Source: Polaromonas sp. (lineage in GTDB: Bacteria > Pseudomonadota > Gammaproteobacteria > Burkholderiales > Burkholderiaceae_C). Taken from it: 64,000 nt of DNA. Both the position numbers and the translations under genes were made by a program. Positions within the stretch are counted from its first letter, which is position 1, and every line of letters starts with the position of its first letter. A model generated the notes under the pieces. The model saw nothing but the letters and a program-made list of their open reading frames with translations. It was not told where the DNA came from and did not search any database. Positions 10,056-21,609 of this stretch are shown here, in pieces. The DNA lies in assembly GCF_029945895.1 (NCBI RefSeq), contig NZ_JAQSDL010000110.1, positions 47,967-111,966 on the forward strand, written 5' to 3'.

Positions 10056-11233
10056 GTTCCCAGGACCTCTCCCCGGCGGTAGCGCCTCTGGCCATTCTGG
10101 TCGGGGTGGATCTGGGCCTCCCCAATTTTGATGCCGGTCTGGAAGAACTGGGCCTGCTGGCCCAGACGGCCGGCCTGCAGCCGATTGCCCGCGTGGTCTG
10201 CAAACGCCGGGCGCCCGACGCAGCGCTCTTCATCGGCAGCGGCAAGGCAGACGAAATCAAGATGCTCGCGCTGGAAACCGGCGCCAGTGAAATCCTGTTT
10301 GACCAGTCCCTGAGCCCGGCGCAGCAGCGCAATCTGGAGCGGGTGCTTGGCCTGCCCGTCAATGACCGCACCCTGCTGATCCTCGAGATTTTTGCCCAGC
10401 GCGCGCGCAGCCACGAAGGCAAGCTGCAGGTTGAACTGGCACGTCTGCAATACCTGTCGACACGCCTGGTCCGGCGCTGGTCCCACCTGGAGCGGCAGAC
10501 CGGCGGTGCCGGCGTGCGCGGCGGCCCCGGCGAAAAGCAGATCGAGCTCGACAAACGCATGATCGGCGAGTCCATCAAGCGCACCAAGGAGCGCCTGACC
10601 AAGGTCAAGAAGCAGCGCCAGACCCAGCGGCGCCAGCGCGAGCGGCGCAATTCCTTCACCATTTCCCTGGTCGGCTACACCAATGCCGGCAAAACGACAC
10701 TGTTCAATGCCCTCGTGAAGGCGCGCGCCTACGCGGCGGACCAGTTGTTTGCGACGCTGGACACCACAACCCGCCAGCTGTACCTGGGCGACGCCGCCCG
10801 GTCGGTGTCGCTGTCGGACACGGTCGGCTTCATTCGCGACCTGCCGCACGGGCTGGTGGACGCTTTTGCCGCCACCCTGCAGGAGGCTGCGGACGCCGAT
10901 TTGCTGCTGCATGTGGTCGATGGCGCCAACCCGGACCATCTCGAGCAGATCGAGCAGGTGCAGCGCGTGCTGGCCGAGATCGGCGCTGCCGATGTGCCGC
11001 AGATTCTGGTCTTCAACAAGCTTGACGCCCTTGAAAAATCGCGCCTACCGCTGCAGTTATGTGACAGTTTCGAGGTCAAGGATGCCTTTTCGGATACCGG
11101 CAGGCGCGTCGACCGGGTTTTTGTCAGCGCACAGACGGGCGAAGGCCTGCCGCTGCTGCGCGAGCTGTTGGCCAGGCATGCCTCGCAAGCGCCCGTCGAA
11201 GATAGCCCCCCAATCAATGAGGCCGTAGCGTGA
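10052..11233 (+). CDS. hflX: GTPase HflX (probable CTG start)
   Basis: A ribosome-associated GTPase that splits stalled 70S ribosomes. It has an N-terminal HflX domain, a glycine-rich linker ([17 protein letters not shown], about residue 150), a coiled coil and a G domain with P-loop [11 protein letters not shown] (about residues 208-218), [10 protein letters not shown] and NKLD. The first ATG/GTG/TTG in frame is the GTG at 10106, but this would remove the conserved first strand (LAILVGVD). The frame is open upstream to a CTG at 10052 that overlaps the hfq stop. I take this as the start (393 residues). The weak Shine-Dalgarno is AAGAAAG. The order hfq-hflX-hflK-hflC is conserved. Confidence 0.93.
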   Translation: MSSQDLSPAVAPLAILVGVDLGLPNFDAGLEELGLLAQTAGLQPIARVVCKRRAPDAALFIGSGKADEIKMLALETGASEILFDQSLSPAQQRNLERVLGLPVNDRTLLILEIFAQRARSHEGKLQVELARLQYLSTRLVRRWSHLERQTGGAGVRGGPGEKQIELDKRMIGESIKRTKERLTKVKKQRQTQRRQRERRNSFTISLVGYTNAGKTTLFNALVKARAYAADQLFATLDTTTRQLYLGDAARSVSLSDTVGFIRDLPHGLVDAFAATLQEAADADLLLHVVDGANPDHLEQIEQVQRVLAEIGAADVPQILVFNKLDALEKSRLPLQLCDSFEVKDAFSDTGRRVDRVFVSAQTGEGLPLLRELLARHASQAPVEDSPPINEAVA

Positions 11234-11275
11234 TTAGGCACAATATGGGAATCATAAAAAAGTGAGCTCTATTTC

Positions 11276-12682
11276 ATGAACCTGAACCCTGTGTTACAGA
11301 CGCTGACGACGCTGCCGGGAAGGCTGAGGCAACGCGCCCGCGGAATGTTCAATCTGAACGATCCACGCTGGGGCCGCGACGACGACAACAAGACCCCGTC
11401 CGACGAGTCCAAGCCCGAGGCTGGCCGCGACGACGTGCCGCCTGTGCGCCCACCTGCGCCGAATCGTCCGCAGGGCCAAGGTCAGGGACCCAACCAGGGA
11501 CCGCCCGATCTCGACGAGTTGTGGCGTGACTTCAACCGCAAGCTGGGCGGCCTTTTCGGCGGCGCCAAAAATGCCGGGCAGCGCGGGCGTGGCACCGGTG
11601 GACTCGGGGGCGGTGGCGGGCCTGGCGGTTTCCAGCCCGACATGAAAAGTGCAGGTATCGGTGTCGGCCTGATCGCCGGCGTGGCCGTGCTGATCTGGCT
11701 GGGTACCGGCTTTTTCATCGTGCAGGAGGGCCAGCAGGCCGTCATCACCCAGTTCGGCAAGTACAACTCGACCGTCGGTGCCGGCTTCAACTGGCGCCTG
11801 CCTTACCCCGTGCAGCGCCATGAAGTCGTGGTGGCGACCCAGATCCGCTCCGTTGACGTGGGCCGCGACACCATCATCAAGGCCACCGGCCTGCGTGAAT
11901 CGGCCATGCTCACCGAAGACGAGAACATTGTCGAGATCAAGTTTGCGGTCCAGTACCGCCTGAACGACGCGCGCGCCTATCTTTTCGAAACCCGGGATCC
12001 AGCCGCCACGGTGGTCCAGGCGGCTGAAACCGCGGTGCGCGAGGTCGTCGGCAAAATGAAAATGGACTCCGCACTGGCCGAGGAACGTGACCAGATCGCG
12101 CCGCGCGTGCGCACCCTGATGCAGACCATTCTGGACCGCTACAAGGTCGGTGTTGAAGTGGTCGGCATCAACCTGCAGCAAAGCGGTGTGCGTCCGCCCG
12201 AGCAGGTGCAGGCCTCGTTCGACGATGTGCTCAAGGCCGGTCAGGAACGCGAACGCGCCAAGAACGAAGCCCAGGCCTACGCCAACGACGTGATTCCGCG
12301 CGCAGTTGGCTCGGCGTCGCGCCTCAAGGAAGAGTCGGAGGCCTACAAGGCCAGAGTGGTGGCACAGGCGCAGGGTGATGCGCAGCGCTTTCGCTCGGTG
12401 CTGACTGAGTACCAGAAGGCGCCGCAGGTGACGCGCGACCGCATGTACACCGATGCCATGCAACAGGTCTACAGCAACGTCACCAAGGTGCTGGTGGAGT
12501 CGCGCCAGGGATCCAACCTGCTGTACCTCCCGCTCGACAAGCTGATGCAGGCCACCGGCGTCGCCAAGAGCGGCGCGGAGCCGGCCGGATCGGTTGCCTT
12601 GCCCCCGGTCGCTCCGTCCACTTCGACCCTTGATACGCGGGCCCGTGACACCTCACGCACCCGCGACCGCGAAACACGCTAA
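11276..12682 (+). CDS. hflK: FtsH protease modulator HflK
   Basis: A 468-residue inner-membrane protein of the SPFH/prohibitin family that forms the HflKC cage around the FtsH protease. The N-terminal 125 residues are Gly/Pro/Asn-rich and cytosolic. One transmembrane helix follows (about residues 127-147, GVGLIAGVAVLIWLGTGFFIV), then the SPFH domain (VITQFGKYNSTVGAGFNWRLPYP) and a long Ala/Glu-rich coiled coil (QERERAKNEAQAYANDVIPRA). The C-terminal 40 residues are low complexity. hflC starts 9 bp downstream. Confidence 0.96.
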   Translation: MNLNPVLQTLTTLPGRLRQRARGMFNLNDPRWGRDDDNKTPSDESKPEAGRDDVPPVRPPAPNRPQGQGQGPNQGPPDLDELWRDFNRKLGGLFGGAKNAGQRGRGTGGLGGGGGPGGFQPDMKSAGIGVGLIAGVAVLIWLGTGFFIVQEGQQAVITQFGKYNSTVGAGFNWRLPYPVQRHEVVVATQIRSVDVGRDTIIKATGLRESAMLTEDENIVEIKFAVQYRLNDARAYLFETRDPAATVVQAAETAVREVVGKMKMDSALAEERDQIAPRVRTLMQTILDRYKVGVEVVGINLQQSGVRPPEQVQASFDDVLKAGQERERAKNEAQAYANDVIPRAVGSASRLKEESEAYKARVVAQAQGDAQRFRSVLTEYQKAPQVTRDRMYTDAMQQVYSNVTKVLVESRQGSNLLYLPLDKLMQATGVAKSGAEPAGSVALPPVAPSTSTLDTRARDTSRTRDRETR

Positions 12683-12691
12683 GGAACTGCC

Positions 12692-13594
12692 GTGAATAGA
12701 GTTGGATTTATTGCTTCTTCGATGCTGGTGGCGCTGGCATTGCTCAGTTCCATGCTGTTTGTGGTTGACCAGCGGCAGTTCGGTGTGGTGTATGCACTGG
12801 GCCAGATCAAGGAGGTCATCCTGGAGCCCGGCCTGAACTTCAAGCTGCCGCCACCTTTCCAGAACGTGTCGTACATCGACAGGCGGCTGCTGACGCTGGA
12901 CAGCACCGATGCCGAGCCGATGCTGACCGCCGAAAAGCAGCGCGTGGTCATCGACTGGTATGTCAAATGGCGCATCACCCAGCCCTCGGAGTACATCCGC
13001 AACGTGGGTCTGGACGAACGTGCCGGTGCCAACCAGCTGAACCGGGTCGTGCGCAATGCTTTCCAGGAAGCCATCAACAAGCGCACCGTCAAGGACCTGT
13101 TGTCCCTCAAGCGCGAAGCCCTGATGGCCGACGTGAAAGCCGAGGTGCTGGAAGTCGTGCGCGGTGCCAAGCCCTGGGGGATTGACGTGATCGACGTGCG
13201 CATCACGCGTGTCGATTATGTGGAGGCCATCACCGAATCGGTGTACCGCCGCATGGAAGCCGAGCGCAAGCGAGTCGCCAACGAGTTGCGCTCCACCGGT
13301 GCCGCCGAAGGCGAAAAAATCCGCGCCGATGCCGACCGGCAGCGCGAGGTGACCGTCGCCAATGCCTACCGCGAAGCGCAGAAAATCAAGGGTGAGGGCG
13401 ATGCCGAGGCCGCTGCCGCCTACAGCGACGCCTTTGGCCGTGACCCGCAGTTTGCCCAGTTCTACCGCAGCCTGGACGCCTACAAGGCCAGCTTCGACAA
13501 GAAGGGCGACGTGATGGTGATCGATCCTTCGTCCGATTTCTTCAAGGCCATGCGCAGCTCCGGCAGCGGCACGGCCCCAACCGGCAAGAAGTAA
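12692..13594 (+). CDS. hflC: FtsH protease modulator HflC
   Basis: The 300-residue partner of HflK. It has an N-terminal transmembrane segment (about residues 6-24), an SPFH domain (FGVVYALGQIKEVILEPGLNFKLPPP) and an EARK-type coiled coil (MEAERKRVANELRSTGAAEGEKI) followed by the helical C-terminus. It is translated from GTG at 12692 immediately after hflK. The family function is to restrict FtsH access to membrane substrates. Confidence 0.96.
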   Translation: MNRVGFIASSMLVALALLSSMLFVVDQRQFGVVYALGQIKEVILEPGLNFKLPPPFQNVSYIDRRLLTLDSTDAEPMLTAEKQRVVIDWYVKWRITQPSEYIRNVGLDERAGANQLNRVVRNAFQEAINKRTVKDLLSLKREALMADVKAEVLEVVRGAKPWGIDVIDVRITRVDYVEAITESVYRRMEAERKRVANELRSTGAAEGEKIRADADRQREVTVANAYREAQKIKGEGDAEAAAAYSDAFGRDPQFAQFYRSLDAYKASFDKKGDVMVIDPSSDFFKAMRSSGSGTAPTGKK

Positions 13595-13602
13595 CAGTCC
13601 AC

Positions 13603-13791
13603 TTGGACGGCAGCACGATCTGGCAGGCACTGGCCTTGATGCTGGTGATCGAGGGGCTGCTGCCGTTTTTCTCGCCGCGCGGATGGCGCGGCATGTTCGA
13701 GAAGATCCTCCAGCTCACGGACGGCCAGATCCGCTTTTTCGGGCTGGGCAGCATCGCTGCCGGTCTTGTGTGGATGGCCTTTCTGCTCTGA
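13603..13791 (+). CDS. DUF2065 small inner-membrane protein
   Basis: A 62-residue protein with two hydrophobic helices (residues 8-24 WQALALMLVIEGLLPFF and 46-62 RFFGLGSIAAGLVWMAFLL) joined by a short basic loop (SPRGWRGMFEKI). This is the DUF2065 (YjeT-like) family, typically found next to hflC. The start is TTG at 13603, 8 bp after the hflC stop. The biochemical role is unknown. Its place in the operon suggests a link to HflKC/FtsH membranes, which is inference only. Confidence 0.85.
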   Translation: MDGSTIWQALALMLVIEGLLPFFSPRGWRGMFEKILQLTDGQIRFFGLGSIAAGLVWMAFLL

Positions 13792-13918
13792 TCGCCGGCC
13801 GCAGAAGCGGCAGTCTCGAGCCTGTATTTGAGTCCGCCAGCCACCTGTGTGCCGGCGCTGGCCGAAAACAGCCCGCAAGCCCGGTAAAATCCTGTTTTTA
13901 ACAGCTCACGATAAATAC

Positions 13919-16521
<2,603 letters not shown>

Positions 16522-16544
16522 GTGGTTTTCGCGTAATTTTTCAG

Positions 16545-16602
16545 TCAAATCGTGCTCCAGCCCAGGCAGGGCGGGCGCAACCAGCTATTGAATCAGGAGC
16601 AT
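16545..16602 (-). repeat. Bipartite palindromic element, copy between purA and the phosphoribosyltransferase
   Basis: On the minus strand: TGCTCC, ATAGCTG, GCGCCC, then GGGCTGGAGC and a T-rich tail. On the plus strand its end supplies the AGGAG Shine-Dalgarno (16595-16599) located 7 bases before the ATG at 16607. The family is described at 19701-19760. Confidence 0.8.
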
Positions 16603-16606
16603 TTTC

Positions 16607-17131
16607 ATGTTGACCGAAGACGGCAAACACCTTTACGTCAGTTATGACGAATACCACAACCTGATTGAAAAGCTGGCCATCAAGATCCACCAGTCCGGCT
16701 GGGAGTTCGACACCATCCTGTGCCTGGCGCGCGGCGGCATGCGCCCGGGGGACATCCTCTCGCGCATCTTCGACAAGCCGCTGGCCATCATGTCCACCAG
16801 CTCCTACCGCGCCGACTCCGGCACGGTGCAGGGCAACCTCGACATCGCACGTTTCATCACCACCCCCAAGGGCGAAATCGCCGGCAAGGTGCTGCTGGTC
16901 GATGATCTGGCCGACACCGGCCACACGCTCAACGCCGTGATCCACCAGCTGCGCAACAACTACAAACCGATCACCGAGCTGCGTAGCGCCGTGATCTGGA
17001 CCAAGGGCGTGTCCACCTTCCAGCCCGATTATTCGGTCGAATTCCTGCCGACCAACCCGTGGATCCACCAGCCTTTTGAGGGCTACGATGCGCTGCGGCC
17101 AGCGCAGCTCATGGAGAAGTGGAAGATCTGA
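16607..17131 (+). CDS. Phosphoribosyltransferase (purine salvage type)
   Basis: A 174-residue type I PRTase. The PRPP-binding signature VLLVDDLADTGHTL is at about residues 96-109, and the pyrophosphate-loop region LARGGMRPG lies near residue 40. This small form is often annotated as hypoxanthine or xanthine-guanine phosphoribosyltransferase and usually follows purA in Comamonadaceae, which supports a purine salvage role. The exact base specificity cannot be read from the sequence. Its ribosome binding site lies within a copy of the dispersed palindromic element. Confidence 0.88.
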   Translation: MLTEDGKHLYVSYDEYHNLIEKLAIKIHQSGWEFDTILCLARGGMRPGDILSRIFDKPLAIMSTSSYRADSGTVQGNLDIARFITTPKGEIAGKVLLVDDLADTGHTLNAVIHQLRNNYKPITELRSAVIWTKGVSTFQPDYSVEFLPTNPWIHQPFEGYDALRPAQLMEKWKI

Positions 17132-17397
17132 GGGGTTTGCATCAATCCAATTCTCGGGTGCATGGCGGCGTTGCGCGGTGCTCGGAATCCTCACGTACCT
17201 GAGTACGTTCCGGTGTCCTGCGAAACCCTCGCATGAGCCCAAAGGGCGATGCGACACGCGCCTTGCCCTGCATCCCGACAATCGAATTGCTGCAAGCCCC
17301 TCTGCAGCCATTCAATACGTAAGCCACTGCATCAAATACTGAAACTGTGTGCCGCTTGAAGCTAAAAAAGGTGGCCGGCTGAATAGAATGGCGCAGC
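17132..17397. other. Intergenic region with an ACGTAC palindrome
   Basis: 266 bp without a supportable gene. The most striking sequence is ACGTAC-CTGA-GTACGT at 17193-17208, a perfect 6-bp inverted repeat flanked by CGGAATCC and TCCGG. The region after about 17300 becomes AT-richer and probably contains the promoter of the following orphan gene. I see no clear terminator. Confidence 0.4.
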
Positions 17398-18081
17398 ATG
17401 ATCACGATACCTCTGTTTATCCTGACCGCCCTGTACGTCTGGCTTGGGGTTTGGCTGTGTAAAAAGCCCAAGAGTTGGCCCGCCCGCATGGCGCTGGCGC
17501 TGCTCATGGGTTCACCGGCAATTTATTGGATAGGTACATACCAATACGTGAAGTACCAACACAAAACAGCTTGTGCACGCGACGGAGGGCTGAAGGTGTT
17601 GATTCAGCCGGAGAAGGCGGATCGGATACGGCTGGATGCAAATTCATTTTCTGCGGAACATGACGCACATGACTTTCTTCGAATGTACTCACCTCGCCTC
17701 TCAGTGGTTGAAGCGTGGAATGGTACATACAAAGATTTGACCCAAACAAGGGCACAAACAAAAGACTACTACGCATACTCGATCGATCCAGCTACAACTG
17801 CCTTGCCAAAGAAGGACTGGAGGTTCAACAGAGTGCTGCTTGGTGAGCCTACTTCGGGCGTGTATGTGCTGAGTGGAGCGGCAAAAAGTGAAGGCAACCT
17901 CGATACGACAACTTGGAAGCTGGAGAGAAATGAACAGCTCTATGCCGCATGGACGATGTTGCACCACTACTGGAGCCGAAATCCAGGAATGCCCATTGGC
18001 TGGCAATGCTTTTCGCCAAGTTCGCCTGAAGCGTTAGGTAAGCAACCAAATCACATACTGATCCAATTAGTCTTGAACTAA
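17398..18081 (+). CDS. Hypothetical membrane-anchored protein, compositionally atypical
   Basis: A 227-residue protein I do not recognise. Two N-terminal hydrophobic segments (residues 2-18 and about 28-48) are separated by a basic loop (CKKPKSWPAR). The rest is a soluble domain rich in Thr, Tyr and Lys with no familiar motif. By eye the base composition and codon use (many AAA, ACA, GAT) are clearly more AT-rich than the neighbours, which suggests recent acquisition. It stands alone: 266 bp upstream and 204 bp downstream lack other genes. Confidence 0.6.
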   Translation: MITIPLFILTALYVWLGVWLCKKPKSWPARMALALLMGSPAIYWIGTYQYVKYQHKTACARDGGLKVLIQPEKADRIRLDANSFSAEHDAHDFLRMYSPRLSVVEAWNGTYKDLTQTRAQTKDYYAYSIDPATTALPKKDWRFNRVLLGEPTSGVYVLSGAAKSEGNLDTTTWKLERNEQLYAAWTMLHHYWSRNPGMPIGWQCFSPSSPEALGKQPNHILIQLVLN

Positions 18082-18285
18082 CTCTATCGCGAGCGAAAAA
18101 AGAATTCATCACCAATGAACGCCACCCGCTTAAAGGGTTTGTCCAGTTGGGTCGGGCCTCTATGCTTTCTTTACGGCAGCACATTGGGACGCCAGGACCA
18201 GATCGCCCGGCCTCCGGAGATTGCCCAGTTTGACTTGGCACACCTTCAATAGGTCGTGGCGCTTTGATACCGTTAACATGGCTGC

Positions 18286-19473
18286 ATGAGCGATATCTCC
18301 ACCCAACTGATCCACCACCCCTACAAGCCGCCCGCCGGCTTTGACGCCGTCAATCCGGCCATCCATAAGGCCTCGACGGTCATCTTTCCGAATGTGGCAG
18401 CCTTGCGCCAGCGCGACTGGAAACACAAGACCGGCTACACCTACGGCCTGCACGGCACGCCGACCACCTTCACGCTCGAGGAACGTATTGCCACGCTGGA
18501 AGGCGGGCAGTTCTGCACCTTGGTGCCCAGTGGCCTGGCGGCGGTGGCGCTGGTGGACATGGCGCTGCTCAGGGCCGGTGACGAGGTGCTGATTCCCGAC
18601 AACGCCTACGGTCCCAACAAGACCTTTGCGCAGCATGAGCTGGCAGGTTGGGGCGTCAGCTTCCGTTATTACGATCCCATGCAACCAGCGGACCTGGCGG
18701 CGAAGCTGAGCCGCAGGACACGCCTGGTCTGGCTGGAGGCGCCGGGCTCGATCACGCTGGAGTTTCCGGACCTGCCGGCGCTGGTGGCTGCCGTCAAGGC
18801 GCATGGCGATGTGCATCCGCAAGGCATCGTCACCGCGCTGGACAACACCTGGGGCGCGGGCATTGCTTTCAATGCCTTTGACCTGGGCGCCGACATTTCC
18901 GTGCAGGCCCTGACCAAGTACCCCAGTGGCGGCGCGGATGTGCTGATGGGCTCGGTCGTCACGCGTAACGAGGCGCTGCATCACCTGGTGCATTTCTGCC
19001 ACATGCGTGTCGGTTACGGCGTGGCCGGCAACGACGCCGAACTGGTGCTGCGCGGGCTGGGCACCATGGCCCTGCGTTATGCCGCACAGGACAGCGCCAC
19101 GCGCACGCTGGCGGCCTGGCTGCAGCAGCAGCCGCAGATTGAAACCGTGCTGCACCCGGCACTGGCCGCCTCGCCCGGGCATGCGGCCTGGCAACGCGAC
19201 TGCAGTGCGGCGGCCTGCCTGCTGAGCATCGTGTTCAAGGTCGGCTACCCGCAAGCTCAGGTGGACCGCTTCTGCGACAGCCTGCAGCTGTTCAAACTCG
19301 GCTACAGCTGGGCCGGCCCCATGAGCCTGTGCGCGCCTTACGACGTGCCCGCCATCCGGACCACGCCGTGGCCCTACAAAGGCGGCCTGGTGCGGTTTTC
19401 CGTAGGGCTGGAAGCCGTGGCCGACCTGCAGGCCGACCTGGCGAACGCGCTGGCTGCGATGCAGTACAGTTAG
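18286..19473 (+). CDS. metC: Cystathionine beta-lyase (PLP-dependent)
   Basis: A 395-residue Cys/Met-metabolism PLP enzyme that cleaves cystathionine to homocysteine, pyruvate and ammonia. The PLP lysine lies in SVQALTKYPSGGADVLMG (Lys about residue 211). The phosphate-binding region (TLVPSGLAAVALV) and the substrate region (YGLHGTPTTFTLEERIATLEGG) match the family. The C-terminus ends RFSVGLEAVADLQADL, typical of beta-lyases. The 204 bp upstream (18082-18285) hold no gene I can support. A small basic protein follows. Confidence 0.92.
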   Translation: MSDISTQLIHHPYKPPAGFDAVNPAIHKASTVIFPNVAALRQRDWKHKTGYTYGLHGTPTTFTLEERIATLEGGQFCTLVPSGLAAVALVDMALLRAGDEVLIPDNAYGPNKTFAQHELAGWGVSFRYYDPMQPADLAAKLSRRTRLVWLEAPGSITLEFPDLPALVAAVKAHGDVHPQGIVTALDNTWGAGIAFNAFDLGADISVQALTKYPSGGADVLMGSVVTRNEALHHLVHFCHMRVGYGVAGNDAELVLRGLGTMALRYAAQDSATRTLAAWLQQQPQIETVLHPALAASPGHAAWQRDCSAAACLLSIVFKVGYPQAQVDRFCDSLQLFKLGYSWAGPMSLCAPYDVPAIRTTPWPYKGGLVRFSVGLEAVADLQADLANALAAMQYS

Positions 19474-19500
19474 GGCATATTCCCCTGAAGAAAGCACGCT

Positions 19501-19674
19501 GTGGCAACTCCCAATTATTCCTACGAAAAACGCCAGAAAGAGCTGGCCAAAAAGAAGAAGAAAGAAGAAAAGCTCAAGCGCAAGGCCGAAGGCAAACCGG
19601 ACCTGCCCGATGACGACACGCCCGAGGGCGAAGACGCAGGCGGCACGCCGCCACCGGCCGATGCCGCACCTTGA
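19501..19674 (+). CDS. Small highly charged conserved protein (57 aa)
   Basis: From the GTG at 19501 to the TGA at 19672-19674 there is a 57-residue ORF beginning MATPNYSYEKRQKELAKK. A Lys-rich helix (KKKKKEEKLKRKAEGK) is followed by an acidic, Pro/Ala-rich tail (DLPDDDTPEGEDAGG). I recall similar short proteins with this NYSYEKRQKELAKK start as widespread hypotheticals in betaproteobacteria, so I believe it is real. The function is unknown; the charge pattern could fit nucleic-acid or ribosome association. It follows metC by 27 bp and may share its transcript. Confidence 0.75.
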   Translation: MATPNYSYEKRQKELAKKKKKEEKLKRKAEGKPDLPDDDTPEGEDAGGTPPPADAAP

Positions 19675-19700
19675 GGTGTCGCAGACCTTTGAAACCATGA

Positions 19701-19760
19701 GCCAAATCGGGCTCCAGCCCTTGATGCACAAGCGCAAGCAGCTCTCTTTTTGATAGCTGA
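19701..19760 (-). repeat. Bipartite palindromic element (reference copy)
   Basis: On the minus strand the copy reads AGCTATC-AAAAA-GAGAGCTG, spacer CTT, GCGCTT, about ten bases, then AAGGGCTGGAGCCC and GATTT. It therefore has a 5' palindrome (GCTAT...ATAGC type) and a 3' hairpin (GGGCT-GG-AGCCC) followed by a T-rich tail. Related copies are at 7126, 16545, 22348, 24299, 25571, 26221, 41781, 48984, 55602 and 59479, in both orientations. This copy lies between convergent genes. Confidence 0.85.
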
Positions 19761-19762
19761 TT

Positions 19763-19818
19763 CGCCAACCAGGCCCCGCAGGGACAGGCAGCTGTTCCTT
19801 CGGGGCCTGTTTGTTGGC
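19763..19818. terminator. Long imperfect hairpin between convergent genes
   Basis: CGCCAAC, AGGCCCCG (19771-19778) and GGGACAG pair with CTGTTCC, CGGGGCCT (19801-19808) and GTTGGCG, giving a nearly continuous hairpin of about 24 pairs around a GCAG loop. It sits between the small basic protein (plus) and mnmH (minus). The T-run is poor, so a bidirectional terminator is plausible rather than certain. Confidence 0.5.
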
Positions 19819-19827
19819 GCCTGTGTT

Positions 19828-20883
19828 TCAGCTGGCCAGCATGCTGGCCGCGAGTTCGGTCATCGCCGCGGCCGTGTGGTCGCGTGGCGCAAGGACCCGG
19901 GCCGCTTCATAGTGGCTGAAGTTGCGGCGCATTGACTGCAGGTACACCGGGTCGTAGTGCCTGACCAGCAACTCGCGCACCACAGAAGCCACGTCGCCGC
20001 TGCGCGCACGCGCCTGCCAGTCCTGCACGGTGTCCTTGCCGCGCGCTTCGGTCAGCGCGCCCAGGCGTTCGCAGAAAAACGCGATGTCCCTGACGAAAAA
20101 ATCATAGTCCTCAAGCAGCAGTGCGACCCGCTCGTCTTCGGCCAGGTCCAGCTGCAGGCAGGGGGCGGCGCGCATGGCGGCGATCAGGCCTTCGGGCACG
20201 GCCACGTTGCCGACCTTCTTGCTTTCGCTTTCGATGTAGACCGGGCGGGCCGGGTCGAAGCTGCGCAATGCGGCCCAGATCAGGCTGTCGAAGGCCTTCT
20301 GGCTGGGCTGCGGCACGCCGGGGATCAGGCCCAGCACCGAACTGCGGTGGTTGGCCAGCGCCTCCAGGTCCAGCACCTGCGCGCCCTGGGCCTGCAGGGC
20401 CTGTAGCAGCCGGGTCTTGCCGCTGCCGGTGGTGCCGCACACCACCTGGTAGCTGTGGCGGGCGGCGAGTTGCGGCAGGTCGGCCACCAGCGCGGCCCGG
20501 AAGGCTTTGTAGCCGCCGTCCACCAGCGTGACCTTGAAGCCGATCTGGTCCAGGATCAGCGCCAGCGAGCCGCTGCGCTTGCCACCGCGCCAGCAGTACA
20601 CCAGCGGCTGCCATTCGCGCGGCTTGTCCAGCACCTCGCGCTGGATGTGGGCCGCAATGTTTTTGGCAACCAGCGCGGCACCGAGTTTTTTTGCCTCGAA
20701 CTGGTTGATCTGCTTGTAACGCGTGCCGACGATCTTGCGCTCTTCGTCGTTCAGGCTGGGCCAGTTGACGGCGCCGGGCAGGTGGTCTTCGGCGTATTCG
20801 CCTTCACTGCGCGCGTCGATGATGGTTGGGAAGTCGGCAAGGCGGACCACCGCCTCCTGGGCCGTGATGCGGTCGACGCTCAC
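19828..20883 (-). CDS. mnmH: tRNA 2-selenouridine/geranyl-2-thiouridine synthase MnmH (SelU)
   Basis: A 351-residue enzyme that replaces sulfur by selenium at tRNA wobble uridine 34. The N-terminal rhodanese domain carries the active cysteine in VYCWRGGKRSG (about residues 96-106). The C-terminal P-loop domain has VVCGTTGSGKTRLLQAL (about residues 147-163). The fusion of the two is diagnostic. It overlaps the downstream end of the esterase gene by four bases (20880-20883), so the esterase and mnmH are probably co-transcribed. I see no selenophosphate synthase (selD) in the window. Confidence 0.94.
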   Translation of the reverse strand: MSVDRITAQEAVVRLADFPTIIDARSEGEYAEDHLPGAVNWPSLNDEERKIVGTRYKQINQFEAKKLGAALVAKNIAAHIQREVLDKPREWQPLVYCWRGGKRSGSLALILDQIGFKVTLVDGGYKAFRAALVADLPQLAARHSYQVVCGTTGSGKTRLLQALQAQGAQVLDLEALANHRSSVLGLIPGVPQPSQKAFDSLIWAALRSFDPARPVYIESESKKVGNVAVPEGLIAAMRAAPCLQLDLAEDERVALLLEDYDFFVRDIAFFCERLGALTEARGKDTVQDWQARARSGDVASVVRELLVRHYDPVYLQSMRRNFSHYEAARVLAPRDHTAAAMTELAASMLAS

Positions 20884-21609
20884 TTGAGAAGTTTTCCCAG
20901 TTCCGGCCAGACATTGGCGAGCATCAGGGGATGCGCCTGCTCGTTAGGGTGAATGCGGTCGGCCTGAAACAGCCGGGTGGCATCGTCGGTGTCGCCCACG
21001 CCCTTGAGCAGGAAAGGCACGAGAGCCGCCTTGCGCTCTTTCGCGACCTTGGCAAACAGGCCGGAAAACCTGGCCGCGTAGTCGCTCCCATAGTTGGGCG
21101 GAACCTGCATGCCCACCAGCAACACCTTGGCGCCGGCTTTTTGCGCTGCCTGGGTCATGGCACGCAGGTTGCCTTCGGTCATGTCCAGCGGCAGGCCGCG
21201 CAAGGCGTCGTTGCCGCCGAGCTCGATGATGACCACGCCGGGCTTGTGCTGGCTCAGCAGGGCCGGCAGGCGCGAGCGCCCGCCAGAGGTGGTGTCACCG
21301 CTGATGCTGGCATTGACCACCCGGGCCGGAATTTTTTCGCTGGCCAGGCGCTGCGCCATCAAGTTGACCCAGCCGCTGCCGCGTTTGAGGCCGTATTCGG
21401 CGCTCAGCGAATCGCCGACCACCAGAATCGTCGGGCCGGCGCCGGCCACGGGTTTGGCTGCGGCCTGAGCCTGGGCCTGCCCGTTCTGCGGCAATACCAG
21501 CATGAAACTGCAGAGCATCAGGCCGAGCAGCGCCGCGCGCCGCCCGGGCTTGGTAAAGTCAGGGCGATGCGTTCCAAAAAGAGTTCCCGAAATATCCGAC
21601 AAGGCTGGC

